From: Blautia argi
GTDB taxonomy: Bacteria > Bacillota > Clostridia > Lachnospirales > Lachnospiraceae
DNA length: 64,000 bases
Direction of reading: 5' to 3'
Assembly: GCF_003287895.1 (NCBI RefSeq)
Contig: NZ_CP030280.1
Location: 2,486,501 to 2,550,500, forward strand
Below the pieces are notes generated by a model. It had not been told where the DNA came from. It did no database searches and saw nothing but the letters and a program-made list of their open reading frames with translations. Of this stretch, positions 36,087 to 45,164 are shown in pieces. Position 1 is the stretch's first letter; every line of letters begins with the position of its first letter. The position numbers were made by a program, and so were the translations under genes.

Positions 36087-36428
36087 TTATGACAAATCAG
36101 GTACGTCCAGATGAATGCCCTGATGAATGGCGGTTCCAATATCCTGCAGTTGTCTGCACAAAGCCAGCTCTGCGTCCAAAAAACGGTTTACCTCCAATAT
36201 TTTGGACAGGCTTTCCATTTTCTTATCCAGCTTATCCATCTCCTCGTACAACTTTGCTTCCTCGCTTATATTCTGCACCCGGTAATTCAGACGGCGAATC
36301 TCATCTACCTGATCCTTCAACCCCGGAATTTGCTGGACTGCTTTCAGGGCAGCGCAATACTCCTTGTATACGCTGCCGTTTTTGATTGCAGATACCAGCA
36401 TCTCTGTACAGGTTTCAACAAAACTCAT
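36087..36428 (-). CDS. YlbF family regulator
   Basis: About 113 residues from the ATG at 36428 (GGAGGCATAAAA ahead). It is mostly helical (AIKNGSVYKEYCAALKAVQQ, then YEEMDKLDKKMESLSKILEV). In B. subtilis YlbF, YmcA and YaaT form the Y-complex, which directs RNase Y and influences competence, biofilm and sporulation. Here the gene lies 2 bp downstream of RNase J, so a role in RNA processing is plausible. Confidence 0.82.
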   Translation of the reverse strand: MSFVETCTEMLVSAIKNGSVYKEYCAALKAVQQIPGLKDQVDEIRRLNYRVQNISEEAKLYEEMDKLDKKMESLSKILEVNRFLDAELALCRQLQDIGTAIHQGIHLDVPDLS

Positions 36429-36430
36429 TT

Positions 36431-38098
36431 TTATGCCTCCATAATGATTGGAAGAATCATCGGATTTCTCTTTGTCCGTTTCCACAAGAAATCGCCCAGA
36501 GAATCCTTAATAATATTTTTAATTTTTCCCCAATCTGTGATGTGTTTATCCAAACAGATGTCAATGGCATCTTCTACAACAATTCTTGCCTCGTCCATCA
36601 AGTCCTCAGACTCCCTCACATAGACAAAGCCTCTGGAAACAATATCCGGTCCTGCCAGCAGTCGGCTGCTGTGCTTCTCCAAAGTCAGTACAACAATCAT
36701 AATACCGTCTTCTGCCAGATGCTGACGATCTCTCAGTACAATATTTCCCACATCGCCTACACCCAGACCATCGACCAAAATCGCGCCTGTTTTTACTTTT
36801 TCCTTCACCTTTGCCGGTTCTTCCTCGTTCAGTTCCAGAACATCACCGGAGGACAAAATAAAGATATTTTCTTTTGGAATACCTAAATCTCTGGCAATTC
36901 CCGCCTGAGCCTTTAAGTGACGGTACTCTCCATGCACCGGAATGGCATATTTGGGTTTTACCAGGGAATAAATCAGCTTGATTTCCTCCTGGCAGGCATG
37001 ACCGGACACATGTGCGTCCTGGAAAATAACATCTGCACCCTTACGGCTTAACTCGTTAATTACTCTTGACACAGCCTTCTCATTTCCCGGAATAGGATTG
37101 GAGCTGAAAATAATGGTATCATTTGGTTTAATAGTCACTTTTTTATGAATATTGGCTGCCATACGGGACAGGGCTGCCATGGATTCTCCCTGGCTTCCTG
37201 TAGTAATCAGCACGACCTTGTCGTCCGGATAGTTTTTAATCTGGTCAATATCTACCAGGGTCTTATCCGGTATTTGCAGATAACCAAGTTCTGCTGCCGT
37301 ACCAATGACATTTACCATACTTCTGCCTTCTACGGCTACCTTTCTTCCGTATTTATATGCGGAATTAATAATCTGCTGCACCCTGTCCACATTGGAAGCA
37401 AAGGTTGCAATAATAATACGGGTATTCTTATGCTCTGAGAAAATGTTGTCAAAAGTTTTTCCCACCGTTCTCTCTGACATGGTAAAGCCCTTTCTCTCCG
37501 CATTGGTACTGTCGCACATCAAGGCCAGTACGCCCTTTTTCCCGATTTCTGCAAATCTCTGCAAGTCAATGGCATCTCCGAATACAGGGGTATAATCCAC
37601 CTTAAAATCCCCTGTATGAATCACAATTCCAGCCGGTGAATAAATAGCAAGGGCTGATGCGTCCTGAATGCTGTGGTTCGTCTTTATAAACTCAATACGG
37701 AAGCAGCCCAGATTAATAGACTGTCCGTGTTTAATCACCTTTCTCTTGGTATTTCTCAGAAGATTGTGTTCCTTTAATTTATTGTCAATCAGTCCTATGG
37801 TCAACTTGGTTGCATAAATGGGTACGTTTACTTCACGCAGCACATAAGGCAGCGCCCCTATATGGTCCTCGTGTCCATGAGTAATGACAAAACCTTTGAC
37901 TTTGTCAATATTGTCCTTTAAGTAAGTCACATCCGGGATTACCAAATCAATTCCCAGCATATCGTCCTCCGGGAAGGAAAGTCCGCAATCCACTACGACA
38001 ATACTGTCTTCGTATTCAAAGGCAGTGATGTTCATTCCAATCTGTTCCAGTCCGCCCAATGGAATGATTCTCAATTTTCCGTTATTATTTTTTTTCAA
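36431..38098 (-). CDS. rnj: Ribonuclease J
   Basis: 555 residues from a TTG start with GGAGGAATAAAA ahead. Metallo-beta-lactamase motifs are IRIIPLGG-like at the start, VVDCGLSFPEDDMLG, FVITHGHEDHIGALPY (zinc ligands) and GIVIHTGDFKVDYTP. The beta-CASP part includes NVDRVQQIINSAYKYGRKVA and VHGEYRHLKAQAGIA. It combines endonuclease and 5'-3' exonuclease action on mRNA and rRNA. It sits between a DUF1292 gene and the YlbF gene. Confidence 0.95.
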   Translation of the reverse strand: MKKNNNGKLRIIPLGGLEQIGMNITAFEYEDSIVVVDCGLSFPEDDMLGIDLVIPDVTYLKDNIDKVKGFVITHGHEDHIGALPYVLREVNVPIYATKLTIGLIDNKLKEHNLLRNTKRKVIKHGQSINLGCFRIEFIKTNHSIQDASALAIYSPAGIVIHTGDFKVDYTPVFGDAIDLQRFAEIGKKGVLALMCDSTNAERKGFTMSERTVGKTFDNIFSEHKNTRIIIATFASNVDRVQQIINSAYKYGRKVAVEGRSMVNVIGTAAELGYLQIPDKTLVDIDQIKNYPDDKVVLITTGSQGESMAALSRMAANIHKKVTIKPNDTIIFSSNPIPGNEKAVSRVINELSRKGADVIFQDAHVSGHACQEEIKLIYSLVKPKYAIPVHGEYRHLKAQAGIARDLGIPKENIFILSSGDVLELNEEEPAKVKEKVKTGAILVDGLGVGDVGNIVLRDRQHLAEDGIMIVVLTLEKHSSRLLAGPDIVSRGFVYVRESEDLMDEARIVVEDAIDICLDKHITDWGKIKNIIKDSLGDFLWKRTKRNPMILPIIMEA

Positions 38099-38125
38099 TT
38101 TTATTCCTCCAATTATTTTCCGTTC

Positions 38126-38392
38126 CTATTCAAAATCAATATCATCTAACATAGCAGCAAAGACCTTGTAAACCGCTTCGTATTCCGTATCATCTTCTAC
38201 GAACACATAGCAGCCCTCTTCGTCGCCATCTTCGGAAATATCTTTTAAAATGTATGCCGCACTTCCGTTTTCTTCATCGTTTTCTTCAGGGTCAATCACT
38301 AAAAGATAATTAATCCCCCCTACTCTTGTCTGCTCTAAAATTCCAAACTCTAATTCTGTTCCATCTTCTCCATCAAAAATTACTGTTTCCAT
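38126..38392 (-). CDS. DUF1292 family protein (YrzB-like)
   Basis: 88 residues, strongly acidic (DPEENDEENGSAAYILKDIS, ending MLDDIDFE). DUF1292 proteins are small, cytoplasmic and uncharacterised; they nearly always follow ruvX in Firmicutes, as here. RBS AAAGGACG. A GCCTGAACC/GGTTCGGGC hairpin (about 38459-38487) lies between it and ruvX. Confidence 0.85.
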   Translation of the reverse strand: METVIFDGEDGTELEFGILEQTRVGGINYLLVIDPEENDEENGSAAYILKDISEDGDEEGCYVFVEDDTEYEAVYKVFAAMLDDIDFE

Positions 38393-38492
38393 TTTTTTCG
38401 TCCTTTCTCTTTTTTTAATTTTCAGGCATACACAGAACCCGGAAACACGCTGGTTTCTGCCCGAACCTGCCGCTTATGGTTCAGGCCTGCAA

Positions 38493-38927
38493 TCAAACGG
38501 TATCCGGGTTTGCTTTTGCATCTAAATAGCCCTGTAAAATAAATACAGCCGCTATCATATCCACATATTTACCTCTGTTCTCTCTTCGCACACCGGTTTC
38601 CATAAGTGTGCGGTTGGCTTCTACTGTCGTAAGCCTTTCGTCCCACATGACAACGGGCAGCCCCAATCTTCGTTCTAACGTTTCTTTTAGCTGCAGTGAT
38701 TTTTCCGCCCGTTCTCCAATAGTATTGTTCATATTTTTCGGAAATCCAAGAACAATTTTTTCCACTTCATATTTCTTCACCAGTTCTTCCACTCTGCGAA
38801 GGGACTTCCGAAGCTTGTTCTCCTCTTCTCTTCTGATAATTTCCACACCCTGGGCTGTAAGTCCCAAGGGGTCACTGACTGCCACCCCTATGGTCTTTGA
38901 GCCGTAATCCAGTCCCATAATTCTCAT
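38493..38927 (-). CDS. ruvX: Holliday junction resolvase-like protein RuvX/YqgF
   Basis: 144 residues with the RNase H-like fold. The catalytic start is [20 protein letters not shown] (first Asp). [20 protein letters not shown] is the conserved centre, [13 protein letters not shown] contributes the Glu, and [18 protein letters not shown] the last Asp. YqgF proteins act in 16S rRNA 5' processing and are also annotated as resolvases. It follows the IreB-like gene by 3 bp. Confidence 0.94.
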   Translation of the reverse strand: MRIMGLDYGSKTIGVAVSDPLGLTAQGVEIIRREEENKLRKSLRRVEELVKKYEVEKIVLGFPKNMNNTIGERAEKSLQLKETLERRLGLPVVMWDERLTTVEANRTLMETGVRRENRGKYVDMIAAVFILQGYLDAKANPDTV

Positions 38928-38930
38928 AAT

Positions 38931-39200
38931 TTAACCACGCTTCCAGGATTTGTTCTTAATGTATTCCTTCAGAAGCTCCTCCACCAGCTCGTCCCGCTCT
39001 ACCTTCATAATGGTACTTCTGGCACCCTTATAGCTGGTAATGTAAGTGGGATCTCCTGACATAATATAGCCCACAATCTGGTTCACTGGGTTGTAGCCCT
39101 TTTCTGCCATTGCATTATAAACCAGATCCAGAACTTCCTTTACACGCACTTCCGGAGCTGTTTTTACATTAAAATACTGTGTGTTTTCTAAATTTGCCAT
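38931..39200 (-). CDS. IreB family regulatory phosphoprotein (YrzL)
   Basis: About 89 residues from the ATG at 39200, the family's usual MANLENTQYFNV start; an ATG at 39224 would add eight residues. Conserved centre KGYNPVNQIVGYIMSGDPTY and SYKGARSTIMKVERDELVEE. In Enterococcus IreB is phosphorylated by the PASTA kinase IreK and affects cephalosporin resistance. It heads the conserved ruvX-DUF1292 block. Confidence 0.92.
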   Translation of the reverse strand: MANLENTQYFNVKTAPEVRVKEVLDLVYNAMAEKGYNPVNQIVGYIMSGDPTYITSYKGARSTIMKVERDELVEELLKEYIKNKSWKRG

Positions 39201-39247
39201 ACGATTCACGCCCTTATCTCTCATTCTACTACTGCAACTATGATACT

Positions 39248-39276
39248 ATTTTAATATATCTTGTTTGGAAATTCAA
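39248..39276 (-). promoter_or_regulatory. Promoter of the ireB-ruvX block
   Basis: TTGAAT (39276-39271), 17-nt spacer and TAAAAT (39253-39248) on the minus strand, about 48 nt before the start. Confidence 0.65.
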
Positions 39277-39279
39277 CTA

Positions 39280-40584
39280 TTATATTGTGCAAATAAAAAT
39301 CCCATCTTTGACAGTATCCACAACCTTTCCCCTGCGTATGCAGTTTTCCAGGTTTTCCTTTGTCTTTACCGCTGCCTTTAAATATTCCTTTGTGTGCCCT
39401 GTCCAATAGGTTTCTCCGTTTATTTGTGCAGGCTCCTCAAAAAGAATTTCCACTTCCTGTCCCATAAACTGATCCATATATTTTTTCATATGCTCTTTTC
39501 CAAGAGCAATAAGTGCATGACTTCTCTCTGTTTTTATCTGCTCCGGCACCTGATTTTCCATTCTATCTGCTCTGGTTCCCTGTCTTCTGGAATATTTAAA
39601 AATATGTGTTTCATAAAAATCTGCCTGCTCAATCATTGCCTTTGACCGTGCAAATTCCTCTTCTGTTTCTCCCGGAAATCCTACAATCACATCTGTAGTC
39701 AGTGCCGGATTTTTAAAATATTTCCGGAGAAGCTCACAGCCCTTTAAATATTCCTCTGCCGTATACCGCCGATTCATACGTTTTAAGGTTTCATTGCACC
39801 CACTTTGTAAGGACAGATGAAAATGGGGACAGATTTTAGGCATATTGCCCAGTGCCCTGGCAAATTCTTCTGTGACGATTCTGGGTTCTAAAGAACCAAG
39901 ACGGATTCTTTTTACCCCAGGCACCTCATGCACTGCCTGAACCAGGGATAACAGCGTATCCTCGCAGTCCACCCCATAAGAACTTAAATGGATTCCAGTC
40001 AGAACAAATTCCTGATATCCATTTTCTGTCAGACGTTTCACCTCATTTAACACGTCCTCCTTCTTTCTGCTACGGACTCTCCCCCTTACATAGGGAATAA
40101 TGCAATAACTGCAAAACTGATTGCAGCCGTCCTGCACCTTTAAATATGCTCTTGTATGCTCTCCTGCTCTGGACAACTGCAAATCCTCATATTCTACAGG
40201 CTTTTCCAGATTTATCACGTCTTTTTCCTGTCCCCGGTTTTTCTCATAGTTTTCCAGAATAAACAACAAATCCTGCTTCCGGTTATTTCCCAGCACAATA
40301 TCAATGGCATCATCAATTTTATCCATATCCTTTTGTGCCTGTACATAACAGCCTGCCGCAATCACAATGGCCTGCGGATTCATCTTTCTTGCCTTGTGGA
40401 GCATCTGCCTGGACTTTCTGTCCGCAATATTGGTAACTGTACAGGTATTGATAATATATACGTCTGCTCCCGGCTCAAAAGGAACAATTTCGTAGCCTGC
40501 TGTTTCCAGCATCTGCTGCATGGCTTCCAGCTCATATGCGTTTACCTTACAACCTAAATTATGTAATGCAACTCTTTTTTTCAT
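39280..40584 (-). CDS. mtaB: tRNA (t6A37) methylthiotransferase MtaB
   Basis: About 434 residues from the ATG at 40584 (GGTGG site); the longer frame to 40815 crosses the divergent promoter and is rejected. The N-terminal UPF0004 domain is MKKRVALHNLGCKVNAYELE and INTCTVTNIADRKSRQ, with a third Cys in IVIAAGCYVQ. The radical-SAM motif is CNQFCSYC near 150 (CxxxCxxC). VTEEF...HFHLSLQSGCNETLKRMNR is MiaB-like, and a TRAM domain ends the protein. It adds methylthio to t6A37 of tRNA-Lys and others. Confidence 0.95.
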   Translation of the reverse strand: MKKRVALHNLGCKVNAYELEAMQQMLETAGYEIVPFEPGADVYIINTCTVTNIADRKSRQMLHKARKMNPQAIVIAAGCYVQAQKDMDKIDDAIDIVLGNNRKQDLLFILENYEKNRGQEKDVINLEKPVEYEDLQLSRAGEHTRAYLKVQDGCNQFCSYCIIPYVRGRVRSRKKEDVLNEVKRLTENGYQEFVLTGIHLSSYGVDCEDTLLSLVQAVHEVPGVKRIRLGSLEPRIVTEEFARALGNMPKICPHFHLSLQSGCNETLKRMNRRYTAEEYLKGCELLRKYFKNPALTTDVIVGFPGETEEEFARSKAMIEQADFYETHIFKYSRRQGTRADRMENQVPEQIKTERSHALIALGKEHMKKYMDQFMGQEVEILFEEPAQINGETYWTGHTKEYLKAAVKTKENLENCIRRGKVVDTVKDGIFICTI

Positions 40585-40668
40585 AATTCCACCTTTACTG
40601 TTTTTTATATCTAGCGTTTTGACGAATTGTTTTCCTTTTCTTTGTGTTTTATTTCTCCCTTTTTTATA

Positions 40669-40697
40669 TTGACTTTTCCTGCCAATAACGGTAACAT
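40669..40697 (+). promoter_or_regulatory. Promoter of the HPr-like gene
   Basis: TTGACT (40669-40674), 17-nt spacer and TAACAT (40692-40697), upstream of RBS AAGGGAGG at 40732. Confidence 0.55.
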
Positions 40698-40750
40698 TAT
40701 CCTTGTAAAATGCAAATAAAAAATCTGATGTAAGGGAGGATTTTATTCCA

Positions 40751-40984
40751 ATGAAAACAGTTAAAATTTCACTCAATTCCATTGACAAGGTTAAATCCTT
40801 TGTAAATGAAATCACAAAATTTGATTACGATTTTGATTTAGTATCCGGAAGATATGTAATTGATGCTAAATCCATTATGGGTATTTTTTCTTTAGATTTA
40901 TCTAAAGCTATTGACTTAAACATTCATGCAACAGACGCTGCTTTAGATGAAATCCTGGAAGTATTAAAACCATACTTAATCTAA
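40751..40984 (+). CDS. HPr-like protein lacking the phosphorylatable histidine loop
   Basis: 77 residues of HPr length and pattern. The Ser46 region is well kept (AKSIMGIFSLDLSKA; HPr has KSIMGVMSLG), and the C-terminal strands and helix follow (LNIHATDAALDEILEVL). The N-terminal active loop, GIHARPA in HPr, is replaced by NSIDKVKS, so there is no His15 to carry phosphate. It resembles Crh, in which His15 is Gln, but goes further. It may act as a regulatory Ser-P partner rather than a PTS carrier. Single gene with its own promoter and terminator. Confidence 0.85.
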   Translation: MKTVKISLNSIDKVKSFVNEITKFDYDFDLVSGRYVIDAKSIMGIFSLDLSKAIDLNIHATDAALDEILEVLKPYLI

Positions 40985-41005
40985 TTAAGTACGTATCCAT
41001 ATTTC

Positions 41006-41040
41006 AAGGAGCTGCTGCTTTCGCGGCAGCTCCTTTTTTA
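41006..41040 (+). terminator. Terminator of the HPr-like gene
   Basis: AAGGAGCTGC (41006-41015) pairs with GCAGCTCCTT (41026-41035), followed by TTTTTA. Confidence 0.92.
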
Positions 41041-41054
41041 TTTCCCTATAAAAC

Positions 41055-42233
41055 TTATTCACAGATAATAGTTTCTGCTGTTTCCACAGCTTCTTTTAAC
41101 ATTTCTTCAATCTTGTCCTGCAACTTTTCCTCTGAACGTTTAATCACCTGAAGATTCGGCTTTGTGACCGGGTGCTTTGCCACAAAAATAGTACAGCAGT
41201 CCTCATAAGGCAAAATAGAGGTTTCATAGGTATTGATTTTTAAAGCCACATCTACAATTTCCTGCTTGTCAAAGCCAATCACCGGACGGAATACCGGCAA
41301 AGTACATACCTCATTGGTTGCCGCCAGACTATGAATCGTCTGACTTGCCACCTGTCCGATACTCTCTCCTGTAATGAGTCCCAGACAGCCGTCCTTTTTC
41401 GCAAATTCTTCTGCAATTTTCATCATATAACGGCGCATGATAATAGTCAGCTCTTCATGAGGGCATTTATCATAAATATACAACTGTATATCCGTAAAAT
41501 TTACCACATGCAAACGGATAGGACCACTGTATTTTGCCACCAGCTTTGCCAAATCTACAACCTTCTGCTTTGCTCTCTCACTGGTATACGGCGGTGCATG
41601 GAAATACACAGCGTCAATTTTTACGCCCCTTTTCGCAATCATATAGCCTGCTACCGGGCTGTCAATACCACCGGAAAGCAGCAACATGGCGCTTCCGTTT
41701 GTTCCAAGAGGCATTCCTCCAGGTCCCGGAATATTTTCAGAATACAGGTAAATTTTGCTCCGAATTTCTACATTCACAAACACATCAGGCTTATGCACAT
41801 CAACCTTCATGTTTGGGCAGGCGTCCAAAATCACGCCTCCGAGGGCGCTGCTGACCTCCATGGACTGCATAGGGTATGTCTTTTTATTTCTTCTGGTATT
41901 GACCTTAAAGGTAAGTGCCTTATCTCCATAAAGCTTCTTCACATAGTCTGCCACATCTTCTGCTAATTTGTCAAAGCCCTGGTCTTCCAGAACAACTGCA
42001 GGACAAATACTGAAAATACCAAAAACCCGCTTTAAAGCTTCTACTGTTTCCTCATAGTCAAAATCTGTCTCCGCATACACAAAAATGCGGCCCATTTCTT
42101 TTACAATGCGAAACTTGCCCTCTACCTCTCTCAGCTGATATTTTATCTGCTCTACCAAAGCGTCCTCAAAAATATAGCGGTTTTTTCCTTTAATGGCAAT
42201 CTCTGCATATTTAATTAAAAATGCTCTATACAT
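41055..42233 (-). CDS. thiI: tRNA uracil 4-sulfurtransferase ThiI
   Basis: About 392 residues from the ATG at 42233 (GAGAGGAAAAAAGT ahead). Ferredoxin-like and THUMP domains at the N-terminus (GFDKLAEDVADYVKKLYGDK), then the PP-loop AMLLLSGGIDSPVAGYMIAK near 180, LITGESIGQVASQTI, and CCTIFVAKHPVTKP at the end. There is no C-terminal rhodanese domain, as in B. subtilis-type ThiI. It makes 4-thiouridine at tRNA position 8 and helps thiamine synthesis. The cysteine desulfurase directly upstream is its likely sulfur donor. Confidence 0.95.
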   Translation of the reverse strand: MYRAFLIKYAEIAIKGKNRYIFEDALVEQIKYQLREVEGKFRIVKEMGRIFVYAETDFDYEETVEALKRVFGIFSICPAVVLEDQGFDKLAEDVADYVKKLYGDKALTFKVNTRRNKKTYPMQSMEVSSALGGVILDACPNMKVDVHKPDVFVNVEIRSKIYLYSENIPGPGGMPLGTNGSAMLLLSGGIDSPVAGYMIAKRGVKIDAVYFHAPPYTSERAKQKVVDLAKLVAKYSGPIRLHVVNFTDIQLYIYDKCPHEELTIIMRRYMMKIAEEFAKKDGCLGLITGESIGQVASQTIHSLAATNEVCTLPVFRPVIGFDKQEIVDVALKINTYETSILPYEDCCTIFVAKHPVTKPNLQVIKRSEEKLQDKIEEMLKEAVETAETIICE

Positions 42234-42249
42234 ACTTTTTTCCTCTCTG

Positions 42250-43404
42250 TTATTTTCTGGCATATCTCCGCAGCATGGGGAGTATTTCCCTCAATGCTTC
42301 CAGGGTATAATCCAGCTCTTCCTTTGTGGTAAACTCGCACAGACTGAAACGGACAGCAGACTCTTTTCTCTCAGGAGAAAGTCTCAGTGCTCCCAAAGAC
42401 GCGCTTCCTGCCCTTTTATGGCTGGAGCAGGCGCTTCCTGCTGAAACATAAATCTGCCTATCCTCCAGAGTATGCAAAAGAACTTCGCTTCTCACCCCCA
42501 AAAAGCTGACATTTAAAATATGGGGCGCACCATCGCTTACCTCAGGACCATTGATTTCCACCTGGTCGATTGTTCTCAGCTCTGCCGCAAAATACTCCTT
42601 TAATGCCCTCATACGGGCAGTATCTTCTTCCAGATTCTCATAAATCTTTTTTGCTGCCACTCCCAGCCCGGCAATACCCGGCACATTATCGGTTCCTGAA
42701 CGCATACCTTTCTGCTGTCCGCCGCCTAAAATCAGAGGCTGCAGTTTTGCCTTTTCACTGACATACAAAAAGCCTACGCCCTTTGGCCCGTGAATCTTAT
42801 GGCTGCTGACTGCCAGCAAATCAATCCCCATCTTTTTAGGGTAGATTCTGTATTTTCCATATCCCTGAACCGCATCTACATGATACAGGGTTTTCGGATT
42901 CTTTTCATGAACAATTCTGCCCACTTCCTCTACCGGAACCACTGCACCCATTTCATTGTTTACATACATGGTTGACACTAAAATGGTGTCCTCACGAACC
43001 GCCTCTGCAAGCTTATCCAGAAGCAGATTTCCTCTCTCATCCACGGGAATTTCCGTCACCTCATAACCCTGCTTCTGAAGCCATGCCAGCGGAGCAGACA
43101 CTGCGGCATGCTCAAAAGGCGTTGTAATAATATGCCTGCCTTGCCTGTTGTTTGCCAGTGCTGTACCTATAATTGCCCAGTTATCAGATTCTGTGCCTCC
43201 TGAGGTAAAGAAGATTTCTTTTTCCTGTACCTTTAAGGTCTTTGCAATCTCCTTTACCGCCTGTTTTACATAAGCTTCTGCCTCTACCCCCTTTAAATGC
43301 ATGGCAGAAGGATTTCCATAATCTTCCAGCATGGTTTTTACCACAATATCTTTTACTTCCTTATAACATCTGGTAGTTGCCGAATTATCCAGATATGCTT
43401 CCAT
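42250..43404 (-). CDS. Cysteine desulfurase (IscS/NifS family)
   Basis: 384 residues of PLP-dependent fold type I. Start YLDNSATTRCYKEV, the PLP-stacking FFTSGGTESDNWAI near 70, the PLP Lys in AVSSHKIHGPKGVGFLY near 203 and the catalytic Cys in VSAGSACSSHKRAGS near 325. It takes sulfur from cysteine as a persulfide. The spacing to thiI (17 bp) matches the B. subtilis NifZ-ThiI pair, so tRNA thiolation is the likely use. Confidence 0.94.
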   Translation of the reverse strand: MEAYLDNSATTRCYKEVKDIVVKTMLEDYGNPSAMHLKGVEAEAYVKQAVKEIAKTLKVQEKEIFFTSGGTESDNWAIIGTALANNRQGRHIITTPFEHAAVSAPLAWLQKQGYEVTEIPVDERGNLLLDKLAEAVREDTILVSTMYVNNEMGAVVPVEEVGRIVHEKNPKTLYHVDAVQGYGKYRIYPKKMGIDLLAVSSHKIHGPKGVGFLYVSEKAKLQPLILGGGQQKGMRSGTDNVPGIAGLGVAAKKIYENLEEDTARMRALKEYFAAELRTIDQVEINGPEVSDGAPHILNVSFLGVRSEVLLHTLEDRQIYVSAGSACSSHKRAGSASLGALRLSPERKESAVRFSLCEFTTKEELDYTLEALREILPMLRRYARK

Positions 43405-43406
43405 TT

Positions 43407-44147
43407 TTATTCCTCCAACGCAAACATCAACACAGACAGCACCGCAAGTCCTGCTGTTTCTGTCCGCAAAATTCTTTTTCCCAGGGTAATCACACGGGCA
43501 TCTGCCTTCTGCACAGCCAGCTCTACCTCAGCTTCCTCAAAGCCGCCCTCCGGGCCGATAAAGATGCCCACAGACTGTCCCTTCTGAATATTCCCTACAA
43601 TTTCCTTTGTCTGTTCCATTCCCTTTGCCAGTTCGTAAGGAAGCAGCACCACGTCAAGAGTTTTGGCGTATTCTGCTGCTTGTGCAAAGGTTTTCACTCC
43701 TTGAATCTTTGGCACATACATTCTCTTTGACTGCTTGGCAGCGCTTTCTGAAATTGCCTGCCACCTGGCAAGCTTTTTTTCTTCCTTCTTTTTATCCAGC
43801 TTTACCACAGCTCTTTTTGATGCCACAGGAATAATCTCGCAGACTCCCAGTTCTACAGCCTTTTGTATAATCAGCTCCATCTTATCGCTTTTTGGAAGTC
43901 CCTGAAACAGATACAGCTTTGAGGACAACTCATATCCTGCTTTCTGGGCATACATAATATGTGCCACAATTTCCTCTTCCTGTATTTTTTCAATATAACA
44001 GGTATATTCCGTACTTTCTCCGCTGCTGATAAGTATCTCTTCTTTCGGCTTCATGCGAAGCACATTTTTTATATGATTTACATCGCTGCCCTGAATACGG
44101 ATTTCCTTTTCTCCTACCTGACAAGGTTCTACAAAAAAACGGTGCAT
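43407..44147 (-). CDS. rsmE: 16S rRNA (uracil-1498-N3)-methyltransferase RsmE
   Basis: About 246 residues from the ATG at 44147 (TAGGAGAAGC ahead), the family start MHRFFVEP. The PUA-like N-terminal part (GSDVNHIKNVLRMKPKEEI) precedes the SPOUT knot: LFQGLPKSDKMELIIQKAVE, GVCEIIPVASKRAVVKLD, and SVGIFIGPEGGFEEAEVELA with TLGKRILRTETAGL at the SAM site. Downstream of prmA, the usual pairing. Confidence 0.95.
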   Translation of the reverse strand: MHRFFVEPCQVGEKEIRIQGSDVNHIKNVLRMKPKEEILISSGESTEYTCYIEKIQEEEIVAHIMYAQKAGYELSSKLYLFQGLPKSDKMELIIQKAVELGVCEIIPVASKRAVVKLDKKKEEKKLARWQAISESAAKQSKRMYVPKIQGVKTFAQAAEYAKTLDVVLLPYELAKGMEQTKEIVGNIQKGQSVGIFIGPEGGFEEAEVELAVQKADARVITLGKRILRTETAGLAVLSVLMFALEE

Positions 44148-44155
44148 AGCTTCTC

Positions 44156-45142
44156 CTAATTCTTTCTGGCTGTCACAGACACCCATTCTCCCTGGTAAGT
44201 CACTTCCAGTACTTCCAGACCTGCTGCCTTTACTGCATTCACCACAGTTTCCTCTTTGTTGTCAATAATGCCTGAAGTAATATAAATACCACCTTTTTTC
44301 ATCTGATTTACAATAACCGGCGTCAGCGGTACCAGTACATCTGCCAGAATATTTGCCACTACAATGTCGTACTTTTCATAACCTACAGTATCCTGAATCT
44401 CTTTATCATCAATAATATTTCCAATCATCATGTCAAAGGAATCTGTTGGTATTTCATTTGCTTCTTTATTTTCTTCCACTGCCGGTACAGCACAGGGATC
44501 CAAATCCGTACCTACCGCATGCTTTGCTCCCATTTTCAGAGCTGCAATAGAGAGAATTCCGCTTCCGGTTCCCACGTCAAGCAGTTCTGTATCCTCTGTC
44601 ACATATTTCTTTAACTGTCGAATACAGAGCTGGGTGGTTTCATGCATACCAGTTCCAAAGGCAGTACCCGGGTCAATGTGGATAATCATTCTGCCTTTAT
44701 CCTCTTCCTTTACCTTTTCCCAGGAGGGAATAATCAGGATATCGTCCACATAAAACTGTTTAAAATACTGCTTCCAGTTATTAATCCAGTCAATATCCTC
44801 TGTTTCATCTATTTCGATAGACCCTTCTCCAATGTCCATAAAAGCTTTCAGGCTCTCCAGTTCTTCCTCCACAGCTTTTACAATACTGTCCTGGCTGGTG
44901 ACCTCTCCGTTCATCAAAAGCTCACCCGCTTCATTCTCTTCCACGAAAAAACTGAGATAGGCAATACCATCGTCCTCCTGCATATCCGGGAGAATATCCA
45001 CAAACATCTGTTCTTTTTCAAGGGCAGTCAGAGGCACATGATCTTCAATCTGAGCGCCTTCCAGCCCAATGTCATACAGAGAGCTGATAATAATGTCTTC
45101 TGCCTCTGTTCTTGTTTTTATTCTGAATTTTTTCCACTTCAT
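44156..45142 (-). CDS. prmA: Ribosomal protein L11 methyltransferase
   Basis: About 328 residues from the ATG at 45142 (AAAGGAGATAATGAA ahead). Start MKWKKFRIKTRTEAEDIIIS. SAM-binding motifs are HIDPGTAFGTGMHETTQLCI near 170, LLDVGTGSGILSIAALKMGA near 195 and DIVVANILADVLVPL near 275 (the NxLA catalytic region). It trimethylates L11. Precedes rsmE at 8 bp. Confidence 0.95.
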   Translation of the reverse strand: MKWKKFRIKTRTEAEDIIISSLYDIGLEGAQIEDHVPLTALEKEQMFVDILPDMQEDDGIAYLSFFVEENEAGELLMNGEVTSQDSIVKAVEEELESLKAFMDIGEGSIEIDETEDIDWINNWKQYFKQFYVDDILIIPSWEKVKEEDKGRMIIHIDPGTAFGTGMHETTQLCIRQLKKYVTEDTELLDVGTGSGILSIAALKMGAKHAVGTDLDPCAVPAVEENKEANEIPTDSFDMMIGNIIDDKEIQDTVGYEKYDIVVANILADVLVPLTPVIVNQMKKGGIYITSGIIDNKEETVVNAVKAAGLEVLEVTYQGEWVSVTARKN

Positions 45143-45164
45143 TTCATTATCTCCTTTACTTTCT

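Noticed and set aside
38459..38487. Hairpin GCCTGAACC/GGTTCGGGC between ruvX and the DUF1292 gene
   Set aside because: No T tract follows, so it is not called a terminator; it may be an mRNA processing or stability element.
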